From Streptococcus bovimastitidis (GTDB lineage Bacteria > Bacillota > Bacilli > Lactobacillales > Streptococcaceae): a DNA stretch of 64,000 nt. The notes beneath the pieces are model-generated. The model saw only the letters and a list, made by a program, of their open reading frames with translations, was not told the DNA's origin and did no database searches. Where the stretch lies: positions 62,001 to 126,000 of the forward strand of contig NZ_LZDD01000002.1 in NCBI RefSeq assembly GCF_001885095.1, given 5' to 3'. This document shows positions 1 through 9,732 of this stretch, piece by piece; position 1 is the first letter of the stretch; every line of letters begins with the position of its first letter. The position numbers were made by a program, and so were the translations under genes.

Positions 1-119
1 AGCACAATCTTAATACCCGCTTCTGTCGCCTCTTTTATAGCCTTTTTATTTTCAAGAGGAATTTCTTTCTGACTATTTAATAAGGTTCCATCTAAATCGA
101 TGGCAATTAGTTTTATCAT
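1..119 (-). CDS. HAD-superfamily (Cof-type) sugar phosphatase, N-terminal part only
   Basis: The reading frame starts at the ATG at 119 (minus) and runs off the left edge, giving 39 residues. It begins MIKLIAIDLDGTLLNS, the DxDGTL(L) motif I of HAD phosphatases, where the first Asp is the phosphorylated nucleophile. The motif plus the following NSQKEIP region is typical of Cof/YidA-type cytosolic sugar-phosphate phosphatases. A Shine-Dalgarno-like AGAAAGGAAAA lies just upstream. It follows lacG on the same strand, separated by a hairpin at 195-231, so it is probably its own transcription unit. The substrate cannot be told from the fragment. Confidence 0.8.
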   Translation of the reverse strand, partial: MIKLIAIDLDGTLLNSQKEIPLENKKAIKEATEAGIKIV

Positions 120-194
120 AATATTTTTCCTTTCTGGTGCAAACAGTTCCTAATAATAGTTTAGCAGAATTTCTTAAAAAAGGAGAAATGACAC

Positions 195-231
195 AAAATC
201 CTCACCCCTCGATTTGAGGAGCGGGGATTTT
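195..231 (-). terminator. Hairpin terminator after lacG; inverted near-copy of the lacR terminator
   Basis: Two 16-base arms around a 5-base loop pair with one mismatch and two G-U pairs when read on the minus strand. The run of T after the stem is short (four). The element lies 16 bases beyond the lacG stop. Read on the minus strand it matches the hairpin at 9480-9516 read on the plus strand at 33 of 37 bases. Confidence 0.7.
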
Positions 232-247
232 GATTAATAGTTAATAA

Positions 248-1654
<1,407 letters not shown>

Positions 1655-1709
1655 TTACTCCTTATAAAACAGAGCATGAACTTTGGTTTTCAAGCTCATG
1701 CTACAAAAC

Positions 1710-3413
1710 TCAAGCAATCATTTGTTTACGAACAAAATCAAGAGCACCTTGTCCATCACGTGTTAATTTAATGTATTCAGCACCTTCAGTTTTAGCTAAT
1801 TTGATGCCAAGTTTATCTGTTTCTTTTTTGATATCTTCATAGTTTGAAGCAACTTGTGGGGCAAGTACTACCAGTTGATATTCTGGTAGGATTTCACGGT
1901 GGGCTCCATATGAACCAGCTGCTGCAAAAATAGGTTCATTGTATTCTTTCGCTGCTTTGTTTAAGGTATTGGCAAGGAGACCACTTGTACCACCACCTGC
2001 ACATAGAACTAGTACGTTGGTTTGATCAGTTATAGCTTGTGAAGCTAAAGGGGCAACACCGGCATTATCTAAAATCGCATCGGCTTTTTTAATATCGAAG
2101 TTAGCAGCAACTTTTTCTTTAAGAGCATCAGCAGTTGATGTTCCCGCTGTTTCTTCAGCAAGAATCTGTTCATCATAAACTTTTAAGAATGGATAATAAA
2201 TAATCACATCAACAACAATCAATACAATAGCTAAAATAAATGATAAGAGTTGGAAGTTAGTGCCTAATAGTAAACCTAAAGGAGCAGGAGTTGTCCAAGG
2301 AAGGTTAGCTGTGAAACTATTCATTCCTAAACTATCAATAAAGAATTTGAAAATCCAAACATTGACAATTGGTGCCATGATAAACGGTATAAAGAAGATT
2401 GGATTTAAAACAAGTGGAGCACCAAAAAGGATTGGTTCATTAACACCGAAGAATGTTGGTACAACTGATGCACGCCCAATTGCTTTGTTACGTTTTGATT
2501 TAGTCATCCACATAAACATGAACGGTACAACTAATGTAGCTCCAGTTCCGCCCATTGTTACGATAAACATTTGTGTTCCAGACGTTAAAATCTTATCAGC
2601 GTGTTGCCCAGCTTGTAATAAGTTTAAATTAACTTCTGCATTAGCATAAGTAATGGCTGCAATCGCAGGTTCAACAATTGAAGGACCGTGAATCCCTACA
2701 AACCAGAAGAAAGCATAAGCGCCAAAGATTAAAGTAATACCAAGATAACCATCAGCGGCTTGGAATAAAGGTGCTAATAAAGTACCAATTGATTGTGCGA
2801 CGTTAACACCCATAATTGATTTTACAAGTAATTGTAGGCAATATATAAAAACAACAGAGAAAGTAAATGGAATTAAATCTTTAAATACTTGTGAAATATT
2901 TGGTGGAACTTCCTCAGGCATACGAATGGTTATATTACGTTTCACACAGAATTTATAAATATTGACAGTAATAAAAGCTGCCAAGAAGGCTGTAAGTAAC
3001 CCTTTTGTTCCCATAAAGGCCGTGATGACTCCTCCATCTTTTGAAGGATCAGCTGCCATAAGTAAGAAACCAACCATGGTTGCAAGCATAGTAGCAATAA
3101 AGTTAATTTGATTGGTTGATTCTAACTCCCTATTCATTGAATCTGTGAGTGCTTTTGCTGTTGTTCCGGCCACGAAGAACCCTAAGATACCCATTGAATA
3201 GCTATAAGGCGTCATTAATAATGATTCAACACCTTTTGACCAATGGAATCCCCATGCATTTGGAACATAAGCAATCAAGATAAAAATACTTGAGAAAAGT
3301 ATGACTGGCATTCCAGCAATAAAGCCGTCACGGATAGCACGTAAATAAATGTTACGTGACATTTTTTCGAAAAGTGGCTTTTGTTTTTCGATTTGAGCAA
3401 TTAATTTATTCAT
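1710..3413 (-). CDS. lacE: Lactose-specific PTS EIICB component LacE
   Basis: LacE is the membrane permease (EIIC) fused to the cytosolic EIIB domain that imports and phosphorylates lactose at C6. The 567 residues divide into about 430 hydrophobic residues with many transmembrane helices, an acidic/Ala linker, and a C-terminal EIIB domain. The phosphorylated cysteine is Cys471 in [12 protein letters not shown]. It starts 2 bases after the lacF stop, so the two are translationally close. LacF donates phosphate to Cys471. Confidence 0.96.
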   Translation of the reverse strand: MNKLIAQIEKQKPLFEKMSRNIYLRAIRDGFIAGMPVILFSSIFILIAYVPNAWGFHWSKGVESLLMTPYSYSMGILGFFVAGTTAKALTDSMNRELESTNQINFIATMLATMVGFLLMAADPSKDGGVITAFMGTKGLLTAFLAAFITVNIYKFCVKRNITIRMPEEVPPNISQVFKDLIPFTFSVVFIYCLQLLVKSIMGVNVAQSIGTLLAPLFQAADGYLGITLIFGAYAFFWFVGIHGPSIVEPAIAAITYANAEVNLNLLQAGQHADKILTSGTQMFIVTMGGTGATLVVPFMFMWMTKSKRNKAIGRASVVPTFFGVNEPILFGAPLVLNPIFFIPFIMAPIVNVWIFKFFIDSLGMNSFTANLPWTTPAPLGLLLGTNFQLLSFILAIVLIVVDVIIYYPFLKVYDEQILAEETAGTSTADALKEKVAANFDIKKADAILDNAGVAPLASQAITDQTNVLVLCAGGGTSGLLANTLNKAAKEYNEPIFAAAGSYGAHREILPEYQLVVLAPQVASNYEDIKKETDKLGIKLAKTEGAEYIKLTRDGQGALDFVRKQMIA

Positions 3414-3415
3414 TT

Positions 3416-3727
3416 TTATCCTCTTTTATATAATTCAATCATGTGTTTCATCATATCTTGTAATAACATGGTTGTCATCAAATGATCCTGCCCATGCATT
3501 AAAGTCACGCTAAAATCGATATCTTCACCAGAAGATTCTGCTTGTAATAAACTTGTTTGGGATTTATGTGCTTCAACGATGCATTCGTTAGCCGCTTGAC
3601 AAAGTTCTTCAGCACGCGCATAATCACCAGTTTTCGCAGCATTTAGAGCTTCTAGTAATTTCGATCTAGCATCACCAGCGTAAGCAACGATTTCAAAACC
3701 TAACATGGTTAGTTCTTTTTTTGTCAT
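3416..3727 (-). CDS. lacF: Lactose-specific PTS EIIA component LacF
   Basis: LacF relays phosphate from HPr to the EIIB domain of LacE. The product is 103 residues from the internal ATG at 3727; an in-frame upstream Met would add six residues inside lacT, but the GGAAG ribosome site fits 3727. The active-site His lies in the conserved [12 protein letters not shown] block near residue 75. The [14 protein letters not shown] opening is characteristic of EIIA-Lac. It begins one base after the lacT stop codon. Confidence 0.95.
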   Translation of the reverse strand: MTKKELTMLGFEIVAYAGDARSKLLEALNAAKTGDYARAEELCQAANECIVEAHKSQTSLLQAESSGEDIDFSVTLMHGQDHLMTTMLLQDMMKHMIELYKRG

Positions 3728-3728
3728 T

Positions 3729-4577
3729 TTATTCTTCCTTATCAATTATTCTTTGAATATGTAATACCAAATAAACTTTTTCGCCAGCTTGTAAGCCCTG
3801 ACCAGTTTCACGACTAATCAAATCGTAAATACCACTACCAATTTCATAAGCTGTAGGGTATTCCTGCTTAACTTGCTCTTCAATATTTAAAATTGAACTA
3901 TTTTGACTTTCTTTTCTATCTAAAGCATTTAAGAAATAAGTCAAGTGAACCATCAAACGGTCATAATAATTTTCATTGGAATTTTGTCTGGTAATCCCAT
4001 GAGTACTCAGTTCTTGTTTAATCTGCTCCAAAATATCTCTTGAAAAATTCTTACTAAGTTGACCACTGTCCGTTTCATCTTGTCCTTTAGCATTGATGAA
4101 ATGCAATGCTATACGAGCAATCTCATCATCAGGAAATTGGTTAAGTAATCGCTTTCTTAATTCCGCTAAAGCAATGCTTCCCATTTGATATTCCATTGGA
4201 TATTCTTTTGAGATATCCGGTAATCGACTTTCCTGATAAGTTCCATGCTTGATGGTTTTGTAGGAACAATAAATATGATCCGTCAAAGTAACATACAAGT
4301 AGTTTTGAACGGGATAATGAAACTCTTTAACCAAGAGTTCAATAATGTCATAAGTAGCAGAAATGAAATCCATAGGAACATCTTTTAATAATAAGAGAAA
4401 ATTTTCTTTTGCTTCTTCATTTTTGAGTGAGAAGATTTTTTCGATTTTTTCATCATAGATGATATCACCTTTTTTCTTTTGAAACGTTATGCCTAACCCC
4501 ATGACAACAGCTTGATCACCATTAACATTTTTTACCAATGCTGCATTATTGTTCAAGGTTCTTATAAGCCGAAACAT
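3729..4577 (-). CDS. lacT: Transcription antiterminator LacT (BglG family)
   Basis: LacT is an RNA-binding antiterminator that lets polymerase read past the leader terminator when lactose PTS flux is high. From ATG 4577 (SD AAAGGAGGTAGA) it has 282 residues: an N-terminal RNA-binding CAT domain (about 1-60, beginning [15 protein letters not shown]) and two PTS regulation domains (about 65-170 and 171-282) that carry the phosphorylatable His. An in-frame start 57 bases upstream lies in the leader hairpin and has no ribosome site. Its RAT target and terminator lie directly upstream at 4601-4676. Confidence 0.93.
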   Translation of the reverse strand: MFRLIRTLNNNAALVKNVNGDQAVVMGLGITFQKKKGDIIYDEKIEKIFSLKNEEAKENFLLLLKDVPMDFISATYDIIELLVKEFHYPVQNYLYVTLTDHIYCSYKTIKHGTYQESRLPDISKEYPMEYQMGSIALAELRKRLLNQFPDDEIARIALHFINAKGQDETDSGQLSKNFSRDILEQIKQELSTHGITRQNSNENYYDRLMVHLTYFLNALDRKESQNSSILNIEEQVKQEYPTAYEIGSGIYDLISRETGQGLQAGEKVYLVLHIQRIIDKEE

Positions 4578-4600
4578 ATCTACCTCCTTTTGTATAGAAA

Positions 4601-4648
4601 AAGACCACAAATAAATTAGAAGATTCCCTTCCAACTCATTTGCGGTCT
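4601..4648 (-). terminator. LacT-controlled leader terminator
   Basis: On the minus strand AAGACCGCAAAT pairs with ATTTGTGGTCTT (one mismatch) around a loop of about 24 bases, followed by TTTTTCTA. It sits between the internal lac promoter and lacT. The upstream arm shares bases with the RAT sequence, so LacT binding there would prevent this stem from forming, the classical BglG-type arrangement. Confidence 0.85.
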
Positions 4649-4676
4649 TGCCTAAATTATTCTTTAGTTACAATCC
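4644..4676 (-). promoter_or_regulatory. RAT (ribonucleic antiterminator) for LacT
   Basis: The minus strand reads GGATTGTAACT near 4676 and ends AGGCAAGACC at 4644. These are the two conserved halves of BglG/SacY-family RAT sites (GGATTGTTACT and AGGCAAAACC). Its 3' end overlaps the first arm of the terminator at 4601-4648. Confidence 0.85.
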
Positions 4677-4695
4677 ACTCTATTAACTTAAATAC

Positions 4696-4732
4696 ATTAT
4701 ACAACAAAAACAAACTATTGTAAACCCTTTCA
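4696..4732 (-). promoter_or_regulatory. Internal lacT promoter with overlapping cre site
   Basis: The minus strand has TTTACA (4724-4719), 17 bases, then TATAAT (4701-4696). The 14-mer TGAAAGGGTTTACA (4732-4719) matches the CcpA cre consensus WGWAANCGNTNWCA at all but one position and covers the -35. The promoter lies in the 164-base gap between lacX and lacT, so lacTFEG can be transcribed separately from lacABCDX. Confidence 0.85.
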
Positions 4733-4741
4733 AACAAATAA

Positions 4742-5656
4742 TTAAAGTTTTTTTATGCTTATTTCATATGAATAATGAGTAACTTTTTGGTTCAAAATGT
4801 ATGGCTCCAAAAATTGCATATTCTGTTTCTCATCAAAATTGTCATTTTCAGTTTCAGAAGTTGAGATACCAAGCCAAGGTTCAAGTGCTACAAATGGCCC
4901 TCTATTAGCTGTAGACCAAAGGATCAAATAAGGAAAGTCAAGAAGATTTAATGTTAATCCTTTATTATGATTCTTTGATTTTAGACTAACTGATTTGGAT
5001 ACTAATTGATCTAATAAAATCGTGTCATCTTTAAAAAGTGAATAATCCAATTCCAAACGATGTTTACCATTTAAAAAATGTTGGCGTTTTGCCACATTCA
5101 CCAATCCTGTTTCAGCAATGACTTTAGCACTTGTGCCTTCTTCAGGCTCTGAAAATTCAAGATAATAATCTTCATAGCTTTCATTTTCATATAAAGGACA
5201 ATTGAAGGCTGGATGTCCACCTACAGTGAATGGCATCTCAAAATTCTCTTCTAAATTTTTAATACAATAGGTCACTTTTATCGAAGAGTCAATGAGTGTA
5301 TAAAGGATACCTAATTCAAAACGATAAGGATACTGGTGGTACATAGTATCGTTACTGGTTAAAGTATAAAAGGCTTGTGTTTTAGAAAGTTTCTGTCCTT
5401 TAAAAACTTCCTTTCGGACCAAGCCATGTCTTGGCATAGAACCTTTTTCAAGACCAAGACTATTGTCACTATAATAGGTTTGATTATCACGTAAACTTCC
5501 ACAAATAGGGAAAAGTACTGGAGCTTGTCCGCTCCAATATTTACTATCACCTTGCCATAGATATTCAACACCGTCTGTATCTTTAATGGAACTAAGTTCG
5601 CCACCTAGATCTTTAAAAGTTACTGTTAAATGTTCATTTGTTAATGATAAGGTCAT
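4742..5656 (-). CDS. lacX: LacX-like aldose 1-epimerase family protein
   Basis: A 304-residue protein of the galactose mutarotase-like (DUF4432/aldose epimerase) fold. Visible family features are QAPVLFPICGSL near residue 46, PRHGLVR near 75, GGHPAFNCPL near 148, and an acidic C-terminal half with LEPWLGIS. LacX in lactococcal lac operons is a similar protein of about 300 residues whose role is not settled; anomer interconversion of galactose-6-phosphate or tagatose-6-phosphate is a reasonable guess. Here it lies between lacD and lacT, 10 bases after lacD, rather than at the operon end as in Lactococcus. Confidence 0.8.
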   Translation of the reverse strand: MTLSLTNEHLTVTFKDLGGELSSIKDTDGVEYLWQGDSKYWSGQAPVLFPICGSLRDNQTYYSDNSLGLEKGSMPRHGLVRKEVFKGQKLSKTQAFYTLTSNDTMYHQYPYRFELGILYTLIDSSIKVTYCIKNLEENFEMPFTVGGHPAFNCPLYENESYEDYYLEFSEPEEGTSAKVIAETGLVNVAKRQHFLNGKHRLELDYSLFKDDTILLDQLVSKSVSLKSKNHNKGLTLNLLDFPYLILWSTANRGPFVALEPWLGISTSETENDNFDEKQNMQFLEPYILNQKVTHYSYEISIKKL

Positions 5657-5666
5657 CTGAAAAATC

Positions 5667-6650
5667 CTAGCCTTCTACTTTTTCTACCCATGAGCTTGCT
5701 GTTTTTTCAAGAACTTTATTGAGGTCATCAATGTTTTTAAAACCTTCCGTGCGGAGCCATTGACGAGCTGCTTCTTCGCCCTCCTCAATGTATACAGGCA
5801 CAGAACCAGACCAGGTCGCACGGCCACAAAGCACTCCGTTGAATTTTGCGCCAGATTCAGCTGCAAAGACTAAGGTTTCTTGGAATAATTGAGCAGATAC
5901 ACCTGCACTTAGGTAAATATAAGGAAGATGACTTGCTGCTTCTTGATCTTTAAAAGCCTGCGCAGCTTCTTCTTTAGAAAAGACTACTTCCCCTTCCGCG
6001 AATCCTTCGACATATTTCATGTTTACAGGGACTTCAACTTTAAGGACATCAATTCCAAAACGGTCATCAGAGAAGACTTTCATAGCTTCATTGACTTTGT
6101 GGGCTTTAACTTTAGCAAATGCTAAACTACCATTATCAGCGATTGTTTCATCATAAGTTAAAATTTCAAGGAAGAATGGAATATCTTCAGCTTTGCATTC
6201 AGAACCAATCCGTTCAATGTAGGCTTTCTTTTGATCATTAACAGATCGATCACCATCTACATCATAATACAATAAGAATTTAACAGCATCGGCACCCGCT
6301 TCTTTGATACGTTTAGCAGACCAATCCACTAAGCAATCCGGTAAGCGAGATGTTGTAGTTGCGTCGTAACCAGTTTTTTCATAAGCCAATAATAAACCTG
6401 CTTCAGTAGCTTTTACTTTTGTTGCAGGAAGACCATATTCTGGATCTAATAGAATTGAGGAAGCATAGGGTGTTAATTCTTCAGATACCATTACTTTTAA
6501 GGTTTCCATTTGCTCAATGGTTGGCTCTTCTGTTTGATGGCTTGCCATCATTCGTTTTAAGGCACCTCGTTGATCAAAAGCAAGGGCTGAGATTATTCCT
6601 TGACGACTGAGTTTTTCTAAATAAGCACGTTTATTTGTTGTTAAAGTCAT
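5667..6650 (-). CDS. lacD: Tagatose-1,6-bisphosphate aldolase LacD
   Basis: LacD splits tagatose-1,6-bisphosphate into dihydroxyacetone phosphate and glyceraldehyde-3-phosphate, the last step of the tagatose-6-phosphate pathway. The 327-residue length and the [17 protein letters not shown] and [10 protein letters not shown] blocks are those of class I LacD; Lys in [10 protein letters not shown] and in the KFLLYY strand fit the Schiff-base barrel. It starts one base after the lacC stop. In S. pyogenes one LacD paralogue (LacD.1) doubles as a virulence regulator; whether this copy does so cannot be seen. Confidence 0.95.
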   Translation of the reverse strand: MTLTTNKRAYLEKLSRQGIISALAFDQRGALKRMMASHQTEEPTIEQMETLKVMVSEELTPYASSILLDPEYGLPATKVKATEAGLLLAYEKTGYDATTTSRLPDCLVDWSAKRIKEAGADAVKFLLYYDVDGDRSVNDQKKAYIERIGSECKAEDIPFFLEILTYDETIADNGSLAFAKVKAHKVNEAMKVFSDDRFGIDVLKVEVPVNMKYVEGFAEGEVVFSKEEAAQAFKDQEAASHLPYIYLSAGVSAQLFQETLVFAAESGAKFNGVLCGRATWSGSVPVYIEEGEEAARQWLRTEGFKNIDDLNKVLEKTASSWVEKVEG

Positions 6651-6651
6651 T

Positions 6652-7587
6652 TTATACCTCTTCTATATTAATGTTATTGAAAATTTCAAAATAGTTTCCC
6701 ATGTTAACATGACCTGTCAAAGCTTCTTGTGCGTTAAGCATCCCTAAGGTATTTGCTTTTTTTAACAAGGTGATATCATCGTCTTTTACAGAAAGTCCCC
6801 AAGCAATTCCAGCAACTGTTGAATCTCCGGAACCAACTGGATTTTTTACAGTAATTTTTGGAATCGAGATACGATAGAACTTATTATTGTGTTTCGCAAA
6901 TGAACCCTTTGCTCCTAAAGATACAATTACCCACTCTACTCCATCAAAAATGTCTTCACTCAAAACCTTCTTCAAAGCTAAATCTGTAGTATCCACATTT
7001 TTATTAAGTAGCAACTCTAACTCTTCAATATTTGGTTTAATTACAGTTGGCTTTTCAGCTGATTCTAAAACTGCTAAAAGTGGAGGTCCGGAACAATCTA
7101 AAACAACTTTCTTTTGAAAGCTATTTGCTAATGAAATAATCTTTTGGTAATAATTATTATCCAATCCTTTTGGAAGGGAACCAGAAATGGTTAATACATC
7201 ATATTGACGACAAATAATCTGCATATGATACATGAAACCATCTGCTTCATCTTTGTCGACAAAAGGTCCACTCTCCAAAATTTCTGTTTGTAATCCTTCA
7301 TGTAAAATGGCAATACAATTTCGAGTTTCACCTTTTATCTGATAAAATTGATTCTTTATAGCCTTTTGCTCAAGTTGGTCTATTAGATATTGACCTTGTC
7401 GACCGCCAATTAAGCCTGTGGCTACAACATCTTCACCTACCTCAGATAAAACACGAGTCACGTTTAATCCTTTTCCACCGGCAGTTTTACTTGTCTTAGA
7501 TACACGATTAACTGTATCTAATTTAAAGGACTCATCCAAAGGATAAGAAATATCAATTGATGGATTAAGGGTTACTGTTAAAATCAT
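6652..7587 (-). CDS. lacC: Tagatose-6-phosphate kinase LacC
   Basis: A PfkB-family kinase (311 residues) that phosphorylates tagatose-6-phosphate at C1 using ATP. Signature features are the N-terminal [15 protein letters not shown], the [11 protein letters not shown] substrate-binding motif near residue 38, and the C-terminal [12 protein letters not shown] motif containing the catalytic Asp. It lies 8 bases downstream of lacB and immediately upstream of lacD. Confidence 0.95.
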   Translation of the reverse strand: MILTVTLNPSIDISYPLDESFKLDTVNRVSKTSKTAGGKGLNVTRVLSEVGEDVVATGLIGGRQGQYLIDQLEQKAIKNQFYQIKGETRNCIAILHEGLQTEILESGPFVDKDEADGFMYHMQIICRQYDVLTISGSLPKGLDNNYYQKIISLANSFQKKVVLDCSGPPLLAVLESAEKPTVIKPNIEELELLLNKNVDTTDLALKKVLSEDIFDGVEWVIVSLGAKGSFAKHNNKFYRISIPKITVKNPVGSGDSTVAGIAWGLSVKDDDITLLKKANTLGMLNAQEALTGHVNMGNYFEIFNNINIEEV

Positions 7588-7595
7588 ACATCCTC

Positions 7596-8111
7596 CTAGT
7601 CGTGATATTCACCACGATCCCATTTTTCTAAAAACTCCGTAAAGAACTCCGGATCTTCTTGATTGGTGTTTGGATGCTCTAAATTGGCAATTTTTGCAAT
7701 TAATTTTTTGTTTTCTTCAGTTTCTTTATATTCAGCATTAATAAAAGCCTCAATGATATCACACATTAAAAGTTCGCCAGTAATTTTACCGCCAAAACCA
7801 ATGACATTGGCATTTAATTCTTCTTTGGCATAAAGTGCAGAAGTCATATCTCGAACCAAGGCTGAACGCACCCCTGCAACTTTGTTGACAGCGTTATTAA
7901 TCCCCACACCAGTTCCGCAGATACAAACACCTAAGTCTGCTTGCCCACTAACAACTGCTTCACCAACTTTTTTTCCATAAATAGGATAATGGGTTCTTGT
8001 GTTATCATATGTTCCAAAATCTACGACTTCATAACCTTTAGATTTCAAAAAATCTGAGACTGCGATTTTTTCACTAGTAACGATATGGTCACAACCAATT
8101 GCAATTTTCAT
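7596..8111 (-). CDS. lacB: Galactose-6-phosphate isomerase subunit LacB
   Basis: LacB forms a heteromer with LacA that converts galactose-6-phosphate to tagatose-6-phosphate. The product is 171 residues from ATG 8111 (SD GGAGAAATAAA); an upstream in-frame Met inside lacA was not chosen. It is an RpiB/LacAB fold protein: IAIGCDHIV at the N-terminus, [18 protein letters not shown] with the active-site Cys near residue 65, and a C-terminal [12 protein letters not shown] tail typical of LacB. Confidence 0.95.
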   Translation of the reverse strand: MKIAIGCDHIVTSEKIAVSDFLKSKGYEVVDFGTYDNTRTHYPIYGKKVGEAVVSGQADLGVCICGTGVGINNAVNKVAGVRSALVRDMTSALYAKEELNANVIGFGGKITGELLMCDIIEAFINAEYKETEENKKLIAKIANLEHPNTNQEDPEFFTEFLEKWDRGEYHD

Positions 8112-8125
8112 TTTATTTCTCCTTC

Positions 8126-8551
8126 TCAAGCCATTTTATTTAACATATCAACACGAATCTGATGACGACCACCATCATATTTTCCTGTTACAAAGCCTTT
8201 TGCGATATTTTTAGCTAATAGTTGACCAACTATTTCAGAACCTATAGTAATCATTCGTGCATTGTTATGTCCTCTTGTCATATATGCAGATCTTTCATCA
8301 GAAACTTCAGCTGCTACCATTCCTTTGATTTTTGTTGCAACCATAAATGGACCTGCGCCATAGGCATCAATCATAATACCTAAATTTTCATCTGATTCAG
8401 TTACTTCATTAGCAACGGCAAGTGTATTGTCGACAAAATCTTTATTAAGGTCAGTGACATCATTAATTTGATATCCTTCTTCAATTAAATATTCTTTAAT
8501 AACTTCTTTTAATTCATTTCCATGTGCATCTGCACCTAAAATAATTGTCAT
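8126..8551 (-). CDS. lacA: Galactose-6-phosphate isomerase subunit LacA
   Basis: LacA is the 141-residue partner of LacB and the first gene of the lac operon. The start at ATG 8551 follows AAGGAGTTTCTT; upstream in-frame codons fall in the operator. The RpiB-fold opening [15 protein letters not shown] is present. As in known LacA subunits the usual catalytic Cys segment is replaced ([14 protein letters not shown]), consistent with LacB carrying that role. Transcription starts at the promoter at 8591-8619 under LacR. Confidence 0.94.
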   Translation of the reverse strand: MTIILGADAHGNELKEVIKEYLIEEGYQINDVTDLNKDFVDNTLAVANEVTESDENLGIMIDAYGAGPFMVATKIKGMVAAEVSDERSAYMTRGHNNARMITIGSEIVGQLLAKNIAKGFVTGKYDGGRHQIRVDMLNKMA

Positions 8552-8565
8552 AAGAAACTCCTTTT

Positions 8566-8619
8566 TGTTTATTAATGTTTGTTTATAAACATAATAATAC
8601 AACATCATTTCTATGTCAA
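8566..8619 (-). promoter_or_regulatory. lacA promoter with LacR operator-like palindrome
   Basis: On the minus strand TTGACA (8619-8614), 17 bases, then TATTAT (8596-8591). The perfect palindrome TGTTTATAAACA (8580-8591) begins at the last base of the -10, and a second TGTTT occurs at 8566 and 8576. TGTTT-type repeats are the known LacR operators of lactococci and streptococci. The divergent lacR promoter lies about 60 bases away, with further related AT-rich repeats between. Confidence 0.75.
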
Positions 8620-8656
8620 GTTATTTTTGTTACATTTCGTTTGATAATGTTTGTCA

Positions 8657-8685
8657 TTGTGTTTTACTTTTATTTATGCTATGAT
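8657..8685 (+). promoter_or_regulatory. Probable lacR promoter
   Basis: TTGTGT (8657-8662), 17 bases, TATGAT (8680-8685), about 38 bases before the lacR ATG. The -35 is weak. It faces away from the lacA promoter, so LacR bound between them could regulate both. Confidence 0.5.
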
Positions 8686-8722
8686 AAAAAAAGAAATTTA
8701 CTGTTTTAATAAGGAGAATACT

Positions 8723-9481
8723 ATGTTAAAAAGAGAAAGACTCCTGAAAATTTTAGAAAAAGTTAATGCAAGCGGCATTATTACTGTAAATGAAATCATT
8801 AGAGATTTACAAGTTTCTGATATGACGGCACGTCGTGATTTAGATGAACTTGAAAAGTTAGGAAAATTGGTTCGCATTCATGGTGGTGCACAAAGCATTT
8901 CATTCCCTTCTAAAGTTGAAAAGTCTAATACTGAAAAATTATCTGTACAAATAAAAGAAAAAAAGGAAATTGCTGAAGCAGCTTCCTCTTTGATAAACGA
9001 TGGAGAAACCATTTTTATCGGACCAGGTACTACGCTAGAGTTCTTTGCAGAGAAATTGATCAACCGCCAAGTTCGTGTTATTACGAATAGTTTGCCAGTC
9101 TTTTCTATTTTAAAAAGTTCATCAAGTATTGACTTAATTCTCATTGGTGGAGAATATCGCGAAATCACTGGTGCCTTTGTTGGCAGTATTACAAACCAGA
9201 CCATTTCAAATCTTAAATTTTCTAAAGCCTTTATCAGTTGCAATGCTATTAATGGCAATGATATAGCAACCTATAATGAATCTGAAGGCGCTATTCAAAA
9301 ATTAGCGCTTGATAATGCATTTGAAAAATTTGTTTTAGTAGATAGTCAAAAATTCGACAGTTATGATTTTTCTGTATTCTACCAATTGGAACAAATTAAT
9401 CAGGTTATTACTGATACGACTATCGATTCAAAAGTTTTAGAAAACTATCGTAACTACACCGAAATTTCTGTAGCACAATAA
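8723..9481 (+). CDS. lacR: Lactose operon repressor LacR (DeoR family)
   Basis: LacR represses the lac operon and is released by tagatose-6-phosphate. The 252-residue product starts at ATG 8723 behind AAGGAG (8711); an in-frame TTG/ATG set upstream lacks a ribosome site. The N-terminal winged helix-turn-helix (about 5-57) has the DeoR signature VSDMTARRDLDELEKLGKL and RIHGGA. The C-terminal sugar-phosphate sensor domain has GPGTTLEFFAE and ITNSLPV. It is divergent from lacA and ends in a strong hairpin terminator. Confidence 0.95.
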   Translation: MLKRERLLKILEKVNASGIITVNEIIRDLQVSDMTARRDLDELEKLGKLVRIHGGAQSISFPSKVEKSNTEKLSVQIKEKKEIAEAASSLINDGETIFIGPGTTLEFFAEKLINRQVRVITNSLPVFSILKSSSSIDLILIGGEYREITGAFVGSITNQTISNLKFSKAFISCNAINGNDIATYNESEGAIQKLALDNAFEKFVLVDSQKFDSYDFSVFYQLEQINQVITDTTIDSKVLENYRNYTEISVAQ

Positions 9482-9517
9482 AATCCCCACCCCTCGAATT
9501 GAGGGGTGAGGATTTTT
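9480..9517 (+). terminator. lacR terminator (inverted twin of the lacG hairpin)
   Basis: A 16-base arm and its complement around a GAATT loop, with one mismatch, followed by a run of seven T. It starts in the lacR stop codon. Because the stem begins with AAAA on the plus strand it may also terminate copZ mRNA from the other side. See 195-231 for the matching inverted copy. Confidence 0.85.
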
Positions 9518-9520
9518 TTC

Positions 9521-9721
9521 TTATTTTTTTGTGATGCTGAACTTGGTTCCTTTGAGTGCTCGTTTTAATGAGAGGGTGAAGGGATTGCCTGTAATATGGG
9601 CTTCCTTACTGTCTAAATCAACGACTACTTTTTCCACACCTCGCACTGCACTCAATTTTTCAGTGACTGTTTTGACACAACCATCACATTTCATGCCTTC
9701 AACTTGATATACTTTTTCCAT
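9521..9721 (-). CDS. copZ: Copper chaperone CopZ
   Basis: A 66-residue heavy-metal-associated domain protein. The copper-binding pair lies in EGMKCDGCVKTV (residues 8-19, CxxC). CopZ shuttles Cu(I) in the cytosol to the CopY repressor and the CopA exporter. It is the third gene of copYAZ, 11 bases after copA. It is fairly basic at the C-terminus (FSITKK), as usual for streptococcal CopZ. Confidence 0.92.
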   Translation of the reverse strand: MEKVYQVEGMKCDGCVKTVTEKLSAVRGVEKVVVDLDSKEAHITGNPFTLSLKRALKGTKFSITKK

Positions 9722-9732
9722 CGTTTTCTCCT

